A DNA stretch of 64,000 nucleotides from Bifidobacterium mongoliense DSM 21395 (lineage in GTDB: Bacteria; Actinomycetota; Actinomycetes; Actinomycetales; Bifidobacteriaceae), in contig NZ_JGZE01000004.1 of assembly GCF_000741285.1 (NCBI RefSeq), positions 1 through 64,000 on the forward strand. Direction: 5' to 3'. Position numbers and translations under genes: made by a program. Below are positions 50,323 to 60,656 of the stretch, piece after piece. The notes beneath the pieces were generated by a model. That model searched no databases. It was given only the letters and a program-made list of their open reading frames with translations, and was not told where the DNA came from. Every line of letters starts with the position of its first letter. Within the stretch, counting starts at the first letter, position 1.

Positions 50323-50395
50323 TGCCCCCCGTCGGACTCGAACCGACAACCCACGACTTAAAAGGACGCTGCTCTAACCATTGAGCCAGAGGGGC
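50323..50395 (-). tRNA. tRNA-Lys (anticodon TTT)
   Basis: A 73-base cloverleaf on the minus strand: acceptor GCCCCTC/GGGGGGC (with one U-G pair), D arm GCTC/GAGC, T arm GTCGG/CCGAC with TTCGAGT, and anticodon loop CTTTTAA. The anticodon stem GCGTC/GTCGT contains one U-U mismatch at 30-40 and a terminal G-U. The CCA end is not encoded. Confidence 0.93.
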
Positions 50396-50600
50396 AACAG
50401 AAGAACATTATACAAGATGGCGAGACGTTGCGCTGCCGCATAGCGCCGCGTTTCCCGGGCGTGATTCCGCGGAATCGAAATACCTGCCACATCCGTTGAC
50501 GGGTGATGTCGAATACGCGAGGACACCAAGCCAAGGTGGGCGGTCAGTGTTGGCGGTCTGTGCAGGCAGTCATTGCGGCATCGGGTGATTGGCGATCCGA

Positions 50601-50870
50601 CTACTTGGCGAGCTGGCCGAGCTCCACGAGTTTGGCCTGCAGATCGTTCGCGGACGGTTCGACCTGGAAGGATCCGTCGCCGAACTGGACGACCGGAATG
50701 TGCTTCTGGCCGCTGATCGAGACGGCCTTGTCGGCCGCGCCGTCCTCCTGCTCGATGTCGTGCCAATGGTACGGGGCACCGAAGCGGTCAAGCGCCGCCT
50801 TCGCGCGTTTGCAGTCGCCGCACCAGTCGGCTCCGTACATTTCGATGGTCGCATCGGTTTCGCTGCTCAT
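50601..50870 (-). CDS. Mycoredoxin/glutaredoxin-like thiol oxidoreductase
   Basis: An 89-residue thioredoxin-fold protein. The active site is WCGDC (Cys17 and Cys20), like mycoredoxin and NrdH-type glutaredoxins of actinobacteria. IPVVQFGDGS supplies the cis-proline. The family reduces mixed disulfides with low-molecular-weight thiols. GGAGG precedes the ATG at 50870. Confidence 0.88.
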   Translation of the reverse strand: MSSETDATIEMYGADWCGDCKRAKAALDRFGAPYHWHDIEQEDGAADKAVSISGQKHIPVVQFGDGSFQVEPSANDLQAKLVELGQLAK

Positions 50871-51146
50871 GCATGCCTCCACATATCGCTGTATCGTTGG
50901 TGGCCGTGGTTCGCGGCCATCCGTATGTCGCAGCCAATCTACAACATCGTCGCAAGGCGCACCACGTTCAGCTCTGAGCACGTGCCCGAACACGAGTTTG
51001 AGCACTTGGCCGTGGGGGTGGATCCGTGGATCACGGTCGGGCGGGAGGCTCGGATGGAAGGGTCGGGCGGAAGTGCCGGGAACGACCGTGAACCGACGTC
51101 GCCCCGTGCGCCGTTTCGTTCGAGCGGGTCGCATACCATGGTGGCC

Positions 51147-52655
51147 ATGTCTTGCACCACCATTCTGATCGGAAAATCGGCAACCTACGACGGGTCGACC
51201 ATCATCGCCCGCAATGACGACAGCGGCCACGGCAAATACGACCCCAAGCGATTCATCGCCGTCGACCCCGCGGACCAGCCGCGGCACTACCGCAGCGTCC
51301 TGAGCCATGTCGCCATCGAACTGCCCGACGACCCCTGCCGGTACACCATCGCGCCGAACGTCCTGAACAACCGGGGCATACTGGCCGAGGCGGGAATCAG
51401 CGTGCGCAACGTGGCGATGACCGCGACCGAGACGATAGCCGTGAACGAGCGCGTCCTCGCCGCCGACCCCATGGTCGAGTTCCGGCCGGCATCCGGCGAC
51501 CCGCACTCGCCCGAATACGTCCCCGAACAACCCGGCGGCATCGGCGAGGAGGATCTCATCACCTTGGTGCTGCCCTACGTCTCGAGCGCGCGCGAGGCCG
51601 TCGAACGGCTGGGCGCCCTGCTCGAACGGTACGGCACCTACGAGGCCAACGGTGTGGGTATCAGCGATGTAGATGAGGTCTGGTACGTCGAGACGATCGG
51701 CGGCCACCACTGGATTGCACGTCGGGTGCCGGACGATTGCTATGCGGCGATCCCCAACCAGTTGGGGCTGGATGATTTCGATCTCGAGGATGCGCTGGGC
51801 GATCGGCGTGAGCACATGTGCAGCGCCGATCTGCGCGAATGGGTGGTCGCCCGCCATCTCGACCGCAGCATGGACCGGCGGCCGGAGCATACGCGGCACC
51901 TCAATCCGCGCAAGATGTTCGGCACCGCCACGTCCAAGGACCACATCTACAACACGCCGCGTGCCTGGTATATGCAGCGCACGCTCAACCCCGGCGAGGA
52001 CTGGGATTCACCCCAGGCCCGGTATACGCCGATCTCCGAGGACATTCCCTGGTGTCGCCGTCCCGAAGAGCGGATCACCATCGGTGACATCGATTTCCTT
52101 ATGAGCTCGCATTACGAGGACACCCCTTACGACACCTATGGCACCCGGGGCACCGAGGAATCACGCCGACGCTTCCGTCCGATCGGCATCAACCGCAACG
52201 GTCATCTCGGCATCCTGCAGCTCCGGCCTTACGAGCCGGAGTCGAACCGCGCGCTCATCTGGCTGTCATACGGTTCCAACCCCTTCACGTCGGTGGCGCC
52301 GTTCTACGCCAATGTGCGTACCACACCGGAGTACCTGAGCAACACGAGTGGCGAGGTGACCACGAATTCGCTGTATTGGGCGAATCGCATCATCGCGGCG
52401 ATCGCCGATCCCCACTTCACCGAGAACTCCGATGCCGTCGAGCATTTCCGGGAGCACGTCCTGTCCTATGGGGATCGTCTCGTGGCGCAAACGGACGCCG
52501 TCTCGCGCCGGGACGAACATGTGCCCGACCTGCTCGAACAGTCCAACGAGATGATGGCCGACTATCTGCGTTCGCAGACCAATCAGCTGCTCTCCCAGGT
52601 GCTCTACACGTCGAGCAATCTCATGAGGAACGCCTTCACGATGTCCGACCGGTGA
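51147..52655 (+). CDS. C69-family dipeptidase (PepDA-like)
   Basis: A 502-residue Ntn-hydrolase. MSCTTILIGKSATYDGSTIIARNDD is the N-terminal signature, with Cys3 as nucleophile; IGGHHWIARRVPDDCYAAIPNQ and the later FRPIGINRNGHLGILQLRP are family blocks. Such enzymes cleave dipeptides in the cytosol and are common in lactobacilli and bifidobacteria. There is no ribosome-binding site; TACCAT (51134-51139) ends seven bases before ATG 51147, a leaderless arrangement. The 3' end overlaps the convergent TetR gene by 20 bases. Confidence 0.9.
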   Translation: MSCTTILIGKSATYDGSTIIARNDDSGHGKYDPKRFIAVDPADQPRHYRSVLSHVAIELPDDPCRYTIAPNVLNNRGILAEAGISVRNVAMTATETIAVNERVLAADPMVEFRPASGDPHSPEYVPEQPGGIGEEDLITLVLPYVSSAREAVERLGALLERYGTYEANGVGISDVDEVWYVETIGGHHWIARRVPDDCYAAIPNQLGLDDFDLEDALGDRREHMCSADLREWVVARHLDRSMDRRPEHTRHLNPRKMFGTATSKDHIYNTPRAWYMQRTLNPGEDWDSPQARYTPISEDIPWCRRPEERITIGDIDFLMSSHYEDTPYDTYGTRGTEESRRRFRPIGINRNGHLGILQLRPYEPESNRALIWLSYGSNPFTSVAPFYANVRTTPEYLSNTSGEVTTNSLYWANRIIAAIADPHFTENSDAVEHFREHVLSYGDRLVAQTDAVSRRDEHVPDLLEQSNEMMADYLRSQTNQLLSQVLYTSSNLMRNAFTMSDR

Positions 52656-53571
52656 TGTCGCCGGCGTCGGACCCGGTATCGGATCCGGTATCGCCGGTCG
52701 CGTCGCCGTTGGTATCGCCGGTCGCGGTACTGGTCGCGTCGTCGGTCGGGCCCTCGTCGTGTGAGGAGGTGCCTGCATCCGTGTGCGAATCCGTGTCCGC
52801 ATTGGCCCCGTCGACCGCGGTCGTGTCGGTGACGGGCGACGGCGCTTCTGCGGTGTCGGCATCAGGCTTGGCTGCGGCAGCCTGAGATTCGGCGGCGGCA
52901 GCGGCCTTGGCCTCCTTCGCGAGGCGTCGTTCCTCGGCCTTTCTGGCCTTGGCGCTCTCGAAGCGTAGTTCGGGCTTCGCCTGGAGCCGCGACAGTCCGT
53001 ACCAGGCGAGGTTCACGATATGCGCCGCCAGCTGCTCCTTGCTCACCTTGCGGCGGTCGGCCCAGTATTGGCCGGTGAACACCGTGAGCCCGACGAGCAT
53101 CTGTGCGTAGTACGGCACGCCTTTGAGCGGCAGGTGCTGCGACTTGAAGGTCTGGGTGAGGATTTCCTCGACGCGCATGCTCACGTCGCCCAGCAATGAA
53201 CTGAAGGACCCGGACGGGTCGGTGGTGGGGGAGTCCCTGACGAGGACGTGGAAGCCTTCCGCGTGCTCCTCGATATAGGTCAGCAGGGCCAACGCCGTAC
53301 GTTCGACGATGCGCCGGGGGTGGGCGCCGGGATCCGACAGCGCGCTGGTCAGCGCCTCGTTGAGCGAGCGCATCTCGCGGTCCACGACCACGGCGTACAA
53401 GCCTTCCTTCCCGCCGAAATGCTCGTAGACGATGGGTTTGCTCACCTTGGCCGCGGCCGCGATCGCCTCGACGCTGACCGCCTCGAAACCCTCCGTGGCG
53501 AAGAGGGAACGGCCGATGGCGATGAGTTGCTCGCGGCGCTGGTACGAGGTCATCCTTGAAGTGCTGGACAT
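52636..53571 (-). CDS. TetR-family regulator with acidic repeat tail
   Basis: A 311-residue protein. Residues about 8-60 are a TetR helix-turn-helix (EQLIAIGRSLFATEGFEAVS, then VEAIAAAAKVSKPIVYEHFG) followed by the helical effector domain to about residue 205. An Ala/Lys/Glu-rich helix and an acidic tail of about 80 residues with repeats of GDxxGDxTGS type complete it. TetR regulators are normally near 200 residues. ATG 53571 is chosen; 53553 is an alternative. It is divergent from ftsY, but a specific target is not evident. Confidence 0.85.
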   Translation of the reverse strand: MSSTSRMTSYQRREQLIAIGRSLFATEGFEAVSVEAIAAAAKVSKPIVYEHFGGKEGLYAVVVDREMRSLNEALTSALSDPGAHPRRIVERTALALLTYIEEHAEGFHVLVRDSPTTDPSGSFSSLLGDVSMRVEEILTQTFKSQHLPLKGVPYYAQMLVGLTVFTGQYWADRRKVSKEQLAAHIVNLAWYGLSRLQAKPELRFESAKARKAEERRLAKEAKAAAAAESQAAAAKPDADTAEAPSPVTDTTAVDGANADTDSHTDAGTSSHDEGPTDDATSTATGDTNGDATGDTGSDTGSDAGDITGRTS

Positions 53572-53687
53572 GGCTCCAGTCTCCCACGGGCCGGCAACTT
53601 CGCCGACGGTGGCGCATGGTGGGGGTACGTCCAACGGGATGCAGCCGGGGCACGGGCGCTGTCCGTTGAAAACCATAGGCTTGTGGT

Positions 53688-54986
53688 ATGGATACTTCAT
53701 TGATGCTCAGCGTCGTGATCGCGGTCGTGGCGGTCATCGCCGTGGTGGCCGGTCTGTTGATCTGGCGGTCGCGCCGGCGGCGTAACGATGCGCTCGCGAC
53801 GAAATCCGCTGTTACCCGGCAAGACGGTGGCGCCGTTGGCGGTACCGGCAGCCAGGATGGCCGGTCGACGGCCACGGCGGCCGCCGCATCGCAGGCCGAA
53901 CAGGCCGAACAGGCTGAACGGGCCGGATCCGCGCCGCAGTCGACCGGCGTGCAACAGTCCGCACCGTCCGCTGACTTGTCCTCTGGCCCTGCTGGGACTG
54001 TGCAGAAGGCGACCGAGGCCACCCAGCCCACCGGGCCGTCGACGGAACAGCCCGAATCCTCGGATTCGCGTCTCGTCAGGCTCAAGGCGAGGCTCTCCCA
54101 GAGCTCCAACGCCTTCGGCCGTGCGCTGTTCTCGATCCTGGCCAAGGACCAACTGTCGGAGTCGGACTGGGAGGATGTCGAAGACACGCTGCTGCTCGCC
54201 GATGTGGGTGCGCAGGCGAGCGAGGAGCTGGTGGACGAGTTGCGCAACGATGCGCGCATCACCGGCACCGCTGACCCCGCCCAGGTCAAGGAGGCCCTGC
54301 GTGCGAAACTGCTCGCCCTCGTCGGGACCGGCGCCGACGTCGACCGCCGGCTCAACGCCGACAAGCCCTATGCGCATAAGCCTGGGGTCATCATCATGGT
54401 CGGCGTCAACGGCACCGGCAAGACGACCACCGCGGGCAAGCTCGCCAGGTTGTTCGTGGCGGAAGGCAAATCCGTCATGATGGGGGCGGCCGACACCTTC
54501 CGCGCCGCCGCCGCCGATCAGCTCGAAACATGGGGCGCCAAGGTCGCGGTGCCCGTCGTGCGCTCTGACAAGGACGGGGCCGATCCCGCCTCCGTCGCCT
54601 TCGAAGCCGCCCAGCGGGCCAAGGACGAGCATGCCGACGTGCTCATCATCGACACCGCGGGACGGTTGCAGAACAAGGCGAATCTCATGGACGAGCTGGG
54701 CAAGATCCGGCGCGTGACCGAGAAGGTCCTACCGGTGGACGAGGTGCTGCTGGTGCTCGACGCCACGACCGGGCAGAACGGCATGGCCCAGGCCAAGGTC
54801 TTCGCCGAGGCGATCGGTCTGACCGGTGTGGTGCTCTCCAAGCTCGACGGTTCCGCCAAGGGCGGCATCGTCATCTCGGTGCAGAAGGAACTGGGCGTCC
54901 CCGTCAAGCTCGTGGGGCTGGGCGAGGGGCCCGATGACCTCGCGCCCTTCGACGCCGCCGGTTTCATCGATGGCATCCTGGCGTGA
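53688..54986 (+). CDS. ftsY: Signal recognition particle receptor FtsY
   Basis: A 432-residue SRP-type GTPase that receives ribosome-nascent chain complexes at the membrane. A single hydrophobic N-terminal helix (residues 4-25) anchors it, followed by an Ala/Gln/Thr-rich linker to about residue 125. The NG domain carries GVNGTGKTTTAGKLA (G1), DTFRAAAADQLE, DTAGRLQNK (G3) and LSKLDGSAKGG (G4). TAGGCT (53676-53681) ends six bases before the ATG and no ribosome-binding site is present, so the mRNA is probably leaderless. Confidence 0.95.
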   Translation: MDTSLMLSVVIAVVAVIAVVAGLLIWRSRRRRNDALATKSAVTRQDGGAVGGTGSQDGRSTATAAAASQAEQAEQAERAGSAPQSTGVQQSAPSADLSSGPAGTVQKATEATQPTGPSTEQPESSDSRLVRLKARLSQSSNAFGRALFSILAKDQLSESDWEDVEDTLLLADVGAQASEELVDELRNDARITGTADPAQVKEALRAKLLALVGTGADVDRRLNADKPYAHKPGVIIMVGVNGTGKTTTAGKLARLFVAEGKSVMMGAADTFRAAAADQLETWGAKVAVPVVRSDKDGADPASVAFEAAQRAKDEHADVLIIDTAGRLQNKANLMDELGKIRRVTEKVLPVDEVLLVLDATTGQNGMAQAKVFAEAIGLTGVVLSKLDGSAKGGIVISVQKELGVPVKLVGLGEGPDDLAPFDAAGFIDGILA

Positions 54987-55017
54987 GCAGCCGCAGCTGT
55001 GGGCGCCCGGCCGAGGT

Positions 55018-55054
55018 GTTACATCCCCGTAACCTGACGTAACCTGAAGAAAAC
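55018..55054 (+). promoter_or_regulatory. GlnR-like box upstream of amtB
   Basis: GTTAC-n6-GTAAC (55018-55033) is followed by GTAAC-n6-AAAAC (55039-55054). The four half-sites repeat every 10-11 bases, like the actinobacterial GlnR consensus (GTnAC-n6-GAAAC in two copies). It lies 109 bases before amtB, consistent with activation of amtB-glnB-glnD under nitrogen limitation. Confidence 0.6.
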
Positions 55055-55162
55055 GCCGCAGGCGTTCGATAACGGTGTTGGCTCCACATGGTGGAGCGGC
55101 ATCATGGATGATCCGGTCGCCGCATATGCGGGGATCGGGAGAGAGTAGAGAAGGAGGTAGGC

Positions 55163-56786
<1,624 letters not shown>

Positions 56787-56819
56787 CCGCGACACCATCC
56801 GCGTGACGCGGACGATATC

Positions 56820-56854
56820 GGGTGGCCCATGGACGTTCGGTCCATGGGCCACCC
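56820..56854. terminator. Hairpin between glnB and glnD
   Basis: GGGTGGCCCATGGAC (56820-56834) and GTCCATGGGCCACCC (56840-56854) form a perfect 15-bp stem with a five-base loop, followed by a short T-rich sequence. It may terminate or attenuate transcription so that glnD is expressed below amtB-glnB. Confidence 0.65.
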
Positions 56855-56922
56855 TCGTTATATATGGTCTCTCTGGTCCCGGGTGGATCCCGGGATGTGT
56901 TCGGGGATGAGGAAGGCGCATC

Positions 56923-58755
56923 ATGAGCACTGCGGTCGATGGTCTGCAGCAACGGTTCCTCGAAATCAGCGAGCCGGACACCGATGGCGTGTACCGTGAC
57001 GGCCCGCAACGGCGCGCTCGACGCACCGACCTGGCCGTGCGTGCTCTGCGCGAGTTGTGGACCCAGGCATGCGAGGACGTCCCCTTCGATGTGCCGCGCG
57101 AGGGCATCGGTCTGGCCGCGGTCGGCTCTCTGGCGCGCGGTCAGATCGGCCCCTGCTCCGATCTCGACCTGGTGATCGTCCACGATGTGCACATCCTCGA
57201 TCAGGAGCAGCTCGCCGCCTTCGCGTCGAAGCTCTGGTATCCGTTGTGGGATTGCGGCCTCGGCCTCGACCAATCCGTGCGCACCCGTCAGCAGTGCGAA
57301 GACATCACCGACAAGGATCTGCCGGCGGTCGTCGGATGGCTTGACATGACGCCCATAGCCGGGGATGTCGATTACCTCGCCGGCACGGCCACCGAGATAC
57401 TCGCCCGTTGGCGCAAGGCGGCCCGCCAGCGGCTGCCCGAACTGCTCGGATCGGCGTCCGAACGGTTGGAACGTTCGGGTCGGCTGGCATACCTCAACCA
57501 ACCCGACGTCAAGGAGTCTCGCGGCGGCTTGCGCGACACCACCCTCATCTCGGCGTTGGCCGCGTCCTGGCTGGCGGATCGACCGCACGGACGGTACGAC
57601 CAGGCGGTGGAACGGTTGCTCGACATACGCGACTGCCTCCATCTGGCGGCGCGCAAGGACACGGACATACTGCTCGCCGCGTATCAGCCCCGCGTCGCGG
57701 CGTTGCTCGGATTGGACGACCCGACGTTGCCCCGCAACGAGCGCGACGTCAAGGCCATCGACGATCTGCAGACCATGCTCGCCCGGCTTGGCCGCGCCAT
57801 CGCCTTCTCCTGGGAGTCCACCGCCGCCCGCGCCTCCCACACCCTCACCCATGACAAGCCGCGCTTCGCCTTCTTCCAGGTCTTCACACCGCGGTTCGGG
57901 GGCAGGCGAGAGGCCCCGACCTTCGAGATACTGGCCCCCGGCGTCGCACAGCATGAGCGTGAGGTGGTGCTCGCGCCTTCCGTGAAGCCGGAGACCGATG
58001 CCGAGCTGCCGTTGCGCGTCGCGGTCGCTGCAGCCGAATACGGTCTTCCCATCAACGCGTTGACCTTGCGCAATCTGGGGCGCTGTCCGATCACCGATCG
58101 CGATTGGAGCGCCTCGATGCGGGCGCTACTCATCAGGCTGTTGGCCTCTGGGTCGGCGTTGACCGATGTGTGGGAGGAATTGGACTCCGTCGACATCCCC
58201 GGGCGGTGGATTCCCGAATGGCTGGCGATTCGCAATCGGCCATCGGCCTCCTCGGCACACCGGTTCACCATCGACCGTCATATGATCGAGGTCGTTTCAC
58301 GGTTGGGACGACGGAGTCAGCACGGTCATGGCTACGATGACGAGGAATATGCGATCCTCCTGCTGGCGGGTCTGCTGCACGACATCGGCAAGCGGCCCGG
58401 AGTCGATGATCACGCCCGAGAAGGCGCGCGCCATGTGCCCGTCATCCTTGAACGGATGGGGTTTGCGCCTCGGGTGGTCGATCGGGTCGCGCTGTTGGTG
58501 CGTGAGCATCTGTCCCTGTCCCGTCTGGCCGGCACCTGCGATCCGAACGATATCGCAAGTGCGGGCAAACTGGCGGCTCGGCTCGACCATGATCCGGTGC
58601 TGCTCGACATGCTGCTCGACCTGACGAAAGCCGACGGGTCATCGCTCGGTGCCACGGCGGGCGAGACGATCACCAAGCATTATGGGTGGTCGCAATGGCG
58701 CGAACGGTTGGTCGTCACCATGGCGGATACGGTGCGAGCCGCCATGCGGCGATAG
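56923..58755 (+). CDS. glnD: PII uridylyl/adenylyltransferase GlnD, lacking ACT domains
   Basis: A 610-residue enzyme that modifies PII. The nucleotidyltransferase site is GSLARGQIGPCSDLDLVIVHD (from residue 68, metal ligands Asp80 and Asp82). The central helical region follows, then an HD domain, LLHDIGKRPGVDDHAREGARH, for removal of the modification. The protein ends soon after the HD domain; the two C-terminal ACT domains that sense glutamine in the 890-residue E. coli enzyme are absent. GAGGAAGG precedes the ATG. Confidence 0.9.
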   Translation: MSTAVDGLQQRFLEISEPDTDGVYRDGPQRRARRTDLAVRALRELWTQACEDVPFDVPREGIGLAAVGSLARGQIGPCSDLDLVIVHDVHILDQEQLAAFASKLWYPLWDCGLGLDQSVRTRQQCEDITDKDLPAVVGWLDMTPIAGDVDYLAGTATEILARWRKAARQRLPELLGSASERLERSGRLAYLNQPDVKESRGGLRDTTLISALAASWLADRPHGRYDQAVERLLDIRDCLHLAARKDTDILLAAYQPRVAALLGLDDPTLPRNERDVKAIDDLQTMLARLGRAIAFSWESTAARASHTLTHDKPRFAFFQVFTPRFGGRREAPTFEILAPGVAQHEREVVLAPSVKPETDAELPLRVAVAAAEYGLPINALTLRNLGRCPITDRDWSASMRALLIRLLASGSALTDVWEELDSVDIPGRWIPEWLAIRNRPSASSAHRFTIDRHMIEVVSRLGRRSQHGHGYDDEEYAILLLAGLLHDIGKRPGVDDHAREGARHVPVILERMGFAPRVVDRVALLVREHLSLSRLAGTCDPNDIASAGKLAARLDHDPVLLDMLLDLTKADGSSLGATAGETITKHYGWSQWRERLVVTMADTVRAAMRR

Positions 58756-58784
58756 CTGCGTACTGCAGCCGTTGAACCCGGCGC

Positions 58785-58817
58785 TCACCCGAGCACTGAC
58801 CACCAGCGCTCGGGTGA
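58785..58817. terminator. Hairpin between convergent glnD and the MATE gene
   Basis: TCACCCGAGC (58785-58794) pairs with GCTCGGGTGA (58808-58817) around a 13-base loop. Further degenerate copies of GAGCACTGACC follow to about 58855. It probably terminates glnD and, from the other side, the MATE transporter gene. Confidence 0.55.
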
Positions 58818-58859
58818 GCACTGACCCGATCGCTGACCCCCAGCGCTCGCTCCTGCCCT

Positions 58860-60239
58860 TCACCCCTGCGCGGAGACATCCATCCAGGTGCGTCCCCGGA
58901 AGCGCAGGCCGTGCAGGCGCAACCCGTTGAACAGTGCCCGCATGCCGATGAAGACCACGTTGAGCATCGCCCATAGCACCGCCATCCGCACGGTGTCATC
59001 GGGCGACAGGAGCGCATCGAGCCCGTCGACGCCGGCCAAGGCGAGGAGATAGACGCCGGCGGTGATCGAGCATGTCATGGCGAGGTAGCGGTAGTCCTGG
59101 GCGCCGATGAGGATACCGTCCAGTGCCCACATCCAGCCCGCTAGCGGCAGCAGCACCCCCTGCACCGCCGTGCCGACCATGATGAGATGGCGGATCTCGG
59201 GATCGGGGCTGAACATGCCCGCGGCCAGCAGGCCGAAGACGATGAGGCCCAAGCCGATGGCGGCACCGGCGAGCAGCCCGGCCTTGCCCGCGGTACGTGT
59301 CATGAGGCGCGCGCGGTCACGGTCGCCGGCGCCCAACTGGGTGGCGACGAGGGACTGCCCCGCGATGCCGATGGCGTCGAGCATGTTGAGCACGAAGTTC
59401 CACGTGGAGTTCACCGCCTGATAGGCCGCCAGGACCTGGGTGCCCATCTGGGCCGCCAGCATCACCGTGGCGACGAGCGAGGCCCTGAGCGCCAAGGTGC
59501 GGATGAACAACGGCACGCCTTCGCCCGCGGTGCGGAAAATGCCGGCGAGGCGGGGCCTCCAGTCGGCCTCCTCCCGGGAGGCCCACACCAGGGCGGGCGC
59601 GACGAGGAAGATCCCCATGAACCACTGCGCGATGAGGGTGGCGACACCGGATCCGGCCACGCCCCAGTGCAGGCCGAAGACGAAGATCACGTCGAGCACG
59701 GTGTTGACCACCGCACCGGCGACCGCGGCGACAAAGGTGATGCGCACCTTCCTGATGCCGCGGAAGATGCCATTCGCGGCATAGACGAGCAGCATGCCGG
59801 GCAGTCCGAAGATGATGGCGCGCAGGTAGTGCACGGCGTTGACCAGCACCGGGCCTTGAGCTCCCATGGCACGGCACAACGGTTCCGCGCCGGCGAACAG
59901 GCCGAGCGAGACGACGATGCCGATGATCAGGGCGAGCCAGAGCCCGTCGATACCCGCCTCCATGCCCTCCTTGCGGCGTCCGGCCCCGATGAGCTGGGCC
60001 ACATGCGACGTCGTGCCGTAGGCGAGGAACACGCACAGGCCCACCGTCGTGAGCAGGATGGTCGAGCCGATGGAGAGCCCGGCCAGCGCCGGTGTGCCGA
60101 TGTGTCCCACGATCGCCGTATCGATCATGACGAAGGCCGGTTCGGCGATGAGCTGGCCGAACGTGGGCAGGGCCAGCGCGAACAACGGGCCGAACGTGGT
60201 GGAGGTGCTGGGTGGTGCGGTCTCGGTGTCGTGTCGCAT
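58860..60239 (-). CDS. MATE-family efflux transporter (DinF-like)
   Basis: A 459-residue protein with 12 membrane helices in two homologous halves, a cation-coupled exporter of drugs or metabolites. LALPTFGQLIAEPAFVMIDTAIVGHIG is the N-terminal signature of the DinF branch, and NGIFRGIRKVRITFVAAVAGAVVN and GAGDRDRARLMTRTAGKAG are typical of the following blocks. GAGGAAG lies 12 bases before the ATG. The gene is divergent from dnaB across the DnaA-box region. Confidence 0.88.
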   Translation of the reverse strand: MRHDTETAPPSTSTTFGPLFALALPTFGQLIAEPAFVMIDTAIVGHIGTPALAGLSIGSTILLTTVGLCVFLAYGTTSHVAQLIGAGRRKEGMEAGIDGLWLALIIGIVVSLGLFAGAEPLCRAMGAQGPVLVNAVHYLRAIIFGLPGMLLVYAANGIFRGIRKVRITFVAAVAGAVVNTVLDVIFVFGLHWGVAGSGVATLIAQWFMGIFLVAPALVWASREEADWRPRLAGIFRTAGEGVPLFIRTLALRASLVATVMLAAQMGTQVLAAYQAVNSTWNFVLNMLDAIGIAGQSLVATQLGAGDRDRARLMTRTAGKAGLLAGAAIGLGLIVFGLLAAGMFSPDPEIRHLIMVGTAVQGVLLPLAGWMWALDGILIGAQDYRYLAMTCSITAGVYLLALAGVDGLDALLSPDDTVRMAVLWAMLNVVFIGMRALFNGLRLHGLRFRGRTWMDVSAQG

Positions 60240-60344
60240 ATGGATCGGTGCTTCCTCGGGTTGTCGTTCGCTGCTCGCCGCGCATACGCCGCCCGTGGAG
60301 GGGCGACGATCGTGTGGCTCTCCCAGCCTAGGGAGATTGGGTCG

Positions 60345-60575
60345 TGTGGACAAGCGCCGAGACCTCATCGCGATTGGGTCGGTGCCTGTCGTGCTGCCAC
60401 GTCGCAGAGGTCGGGTCGGTGCTACCACCGAATCGCGGAACGCACAAATCGATGTTGTGCCACGGATGCGCCGTCCCCACACTGTGCACCGACTTATCCC
60501 CATTGTGTGGATAACTCAGTGGATTATCCCCTGCAACACGCCTGAATTGTGGATAACTCGGTTTTTCTATCCACC
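60345..60575. promoter_or_regulatory. Cluster of DnaA boxes upstream of dnaB
   Basis: Two perfect DnaA boxes, TGTGGATAA (60506-60514 and 60548-60556), and near matches TGTGGACAA (60345-60353), TTATCCCCA (60494-60502), TTATCCCCT (60524-60532) and CTATCCACC (60567-60575) fall within 230 bases, four of them within 80 bases. They lie in the 414-base gap between the divergent MATE and dnaB genes. DnaA control of dnaB or titration of DnaA is a reasonable inference. Confidence 0.7.
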
Positions 60576-60640
60576 GTGAAGACTCCGTGAGTGTCGCCGA
60601 GCGGCCCAAGCACGATGGCGTACCGCTCCGCCGGTCTCCC

Positions 60641-60656
60641 TATACTCGAGCGTATG
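60641..60656 (+). promoter_or_regulatory. -10 element of a leaderless dnaB promoter
   Basis: TATACT (60641-60646) matches TATAAT at five of six positions and ends seven bases before the dnaB ATG, so transcription should start at or next to the start codon. No ribosome-binding site is present. Confidence 0.6.

Noticed and set aside
60345-60575. The DnaA-box cluster as the chromosomal origin
   Set aside because: No dnaA, dnaN, recF, rpmH or parAB genes lie nearby and there is no AT-rich unwinding region next to the boxes; a regulatory role at dnaB fits better.
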